A stretch of 64,000 nt of DNA, from contig CAJUMC010000013.1 in NCBI GenBank assembly GCA_910587085.1, positions 3,616-67,615 of the forward strand. Direction: 5' to 3'. The DNA is from an uncultured Lachnospiraceae bacterium. GTDB taxonomy: Bacteria; Bacillota; Clostridia; Lachnospirales; Lachnospiraceae. Of the stretch, positions 63,832 through 64,000 are shown in pieces. The notes below the pieces were generated by a model. The model saw nothing but the letters and a program-made list of their open reading frames with translations, was not told where the DNA came from and made no database searches. Each line of letters opens with the position of its first letter. Within the stretch, counting starts at the first letter, position 1. The translations under genes and the position numbers were made by a program.

Positions 63832-64000
63832 GTATTTTTTGCACGGCCGAATACCACCTGCAGGTATGCGGTCACTTATTTAAGTTTCGAAGGCGGCACG
63901 CATGCCGACGGCCGTAACCGGCCTGCCCGCTTTTTCATCTACCAGCGCGGGTGTTTGACACTTCTTTTTAACATCATATCGCAAGAATCCTTTATTTAAG

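Overview
The window looks like the chromosome of a spore-forming Clostridia, most likely a Lachnospiraceae-type gut bacterium. Evidence for this: Gram-positive style Shine-Dalgarno sites (AAGGAGG, 7-9 nt from the start) before nearly every gene; zinc-binding C+ forms of S14, L36, S18 and adenylate kinase; a spoIIR sporulation gene; FtsEX with an M23 hydrolase and a CtpA protease; and the joined order rpoB-rpoC ... S10-spc-alpha. The core is GC-rich. Two stretches (about 25.5-31.5 kb and 52-56.3 kb) are visibly AT-rich and accessory. I saw no rRNA or tRNA gene, CRISPR array or transposase.

Layout. 1-15.75 kb (minus strand): the S10-spc-alpha ribosomal protein supercluster, from a promoter near 15.73 kb and a structured 5' leader through rpsJ to secY, adk, infA, then (with its own promoter) rpmJ, rpsM, rpsK, rpsD and the start of rpoA, which runs off the left edge. 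15.9-24.6 kb: an rRNA-type methyltransferase, a GH26-like glycosidase, a small membrane protein, ddl-murI-DUF1934 (cell wall precursors), spoIIR and fba. 24.7-31.4 kb: an accessory block with a truncated gene, a tyrosine phosphatase, unknown small proteins, an M29 peptidase / ArsR-DUF2087 operon with a 48-bp palindromic operator and a 44-45 bp tandem array. 31.6-32.7 kb: PAP2 phosphatase. 32.9-41 kb: rpoB-rpoC. 41.2-42.5 kb: an unusual metallophosphoesterase-rubrerythrin-rubredoxin fusion bracketed by a perfect 34-bp inverted repeat. 42.8-45.8 kb: purM-purN-purD. 46-51.9 kb: a PucR-type regulator, ftsE-ftsX, an M23 peptidase and a CtpA protease, a peptidoglycan-remodelling set. 52.4-56.3 kb: an alpha/beta hydrolase beside the remnant of its duplicate, TetR, an Imm1-like protein, and PadR with a DUF1700-like membrane protein. 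56.5-62.3 kb: an MsmK/UgpC-type sugar ABC ATPase, a YitT protein, two unknown membrane-anchored proteins, a FabG-like reductase and a CorA transporter. 62.6-63.8 kb: rpsF-ssb-rpsR.

Themes. Translation and transcription genes dominate the left and middle. The usual rpsL-rpsG-fusA-tuf block between rpoC and rpsJ is absent and about 17 kb of unrelated genes sits there. Many intergenic gaps, even inside the ribosomal operon, carry short degenerate tandem repeats (about 18-100 bp period), often abutting a stop codon. The strongest leads for new biology are the phosphoesterase-rubrerythrin fusion with its flanking inverted repeats, the rpsJ leader RNA, and the ArsR-DUF2087/M29 locus. Starts were chosen from ribosome-binding sites and often differ from the longest open frame. 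All functional calls rest on remembered family motifs, not on searches.
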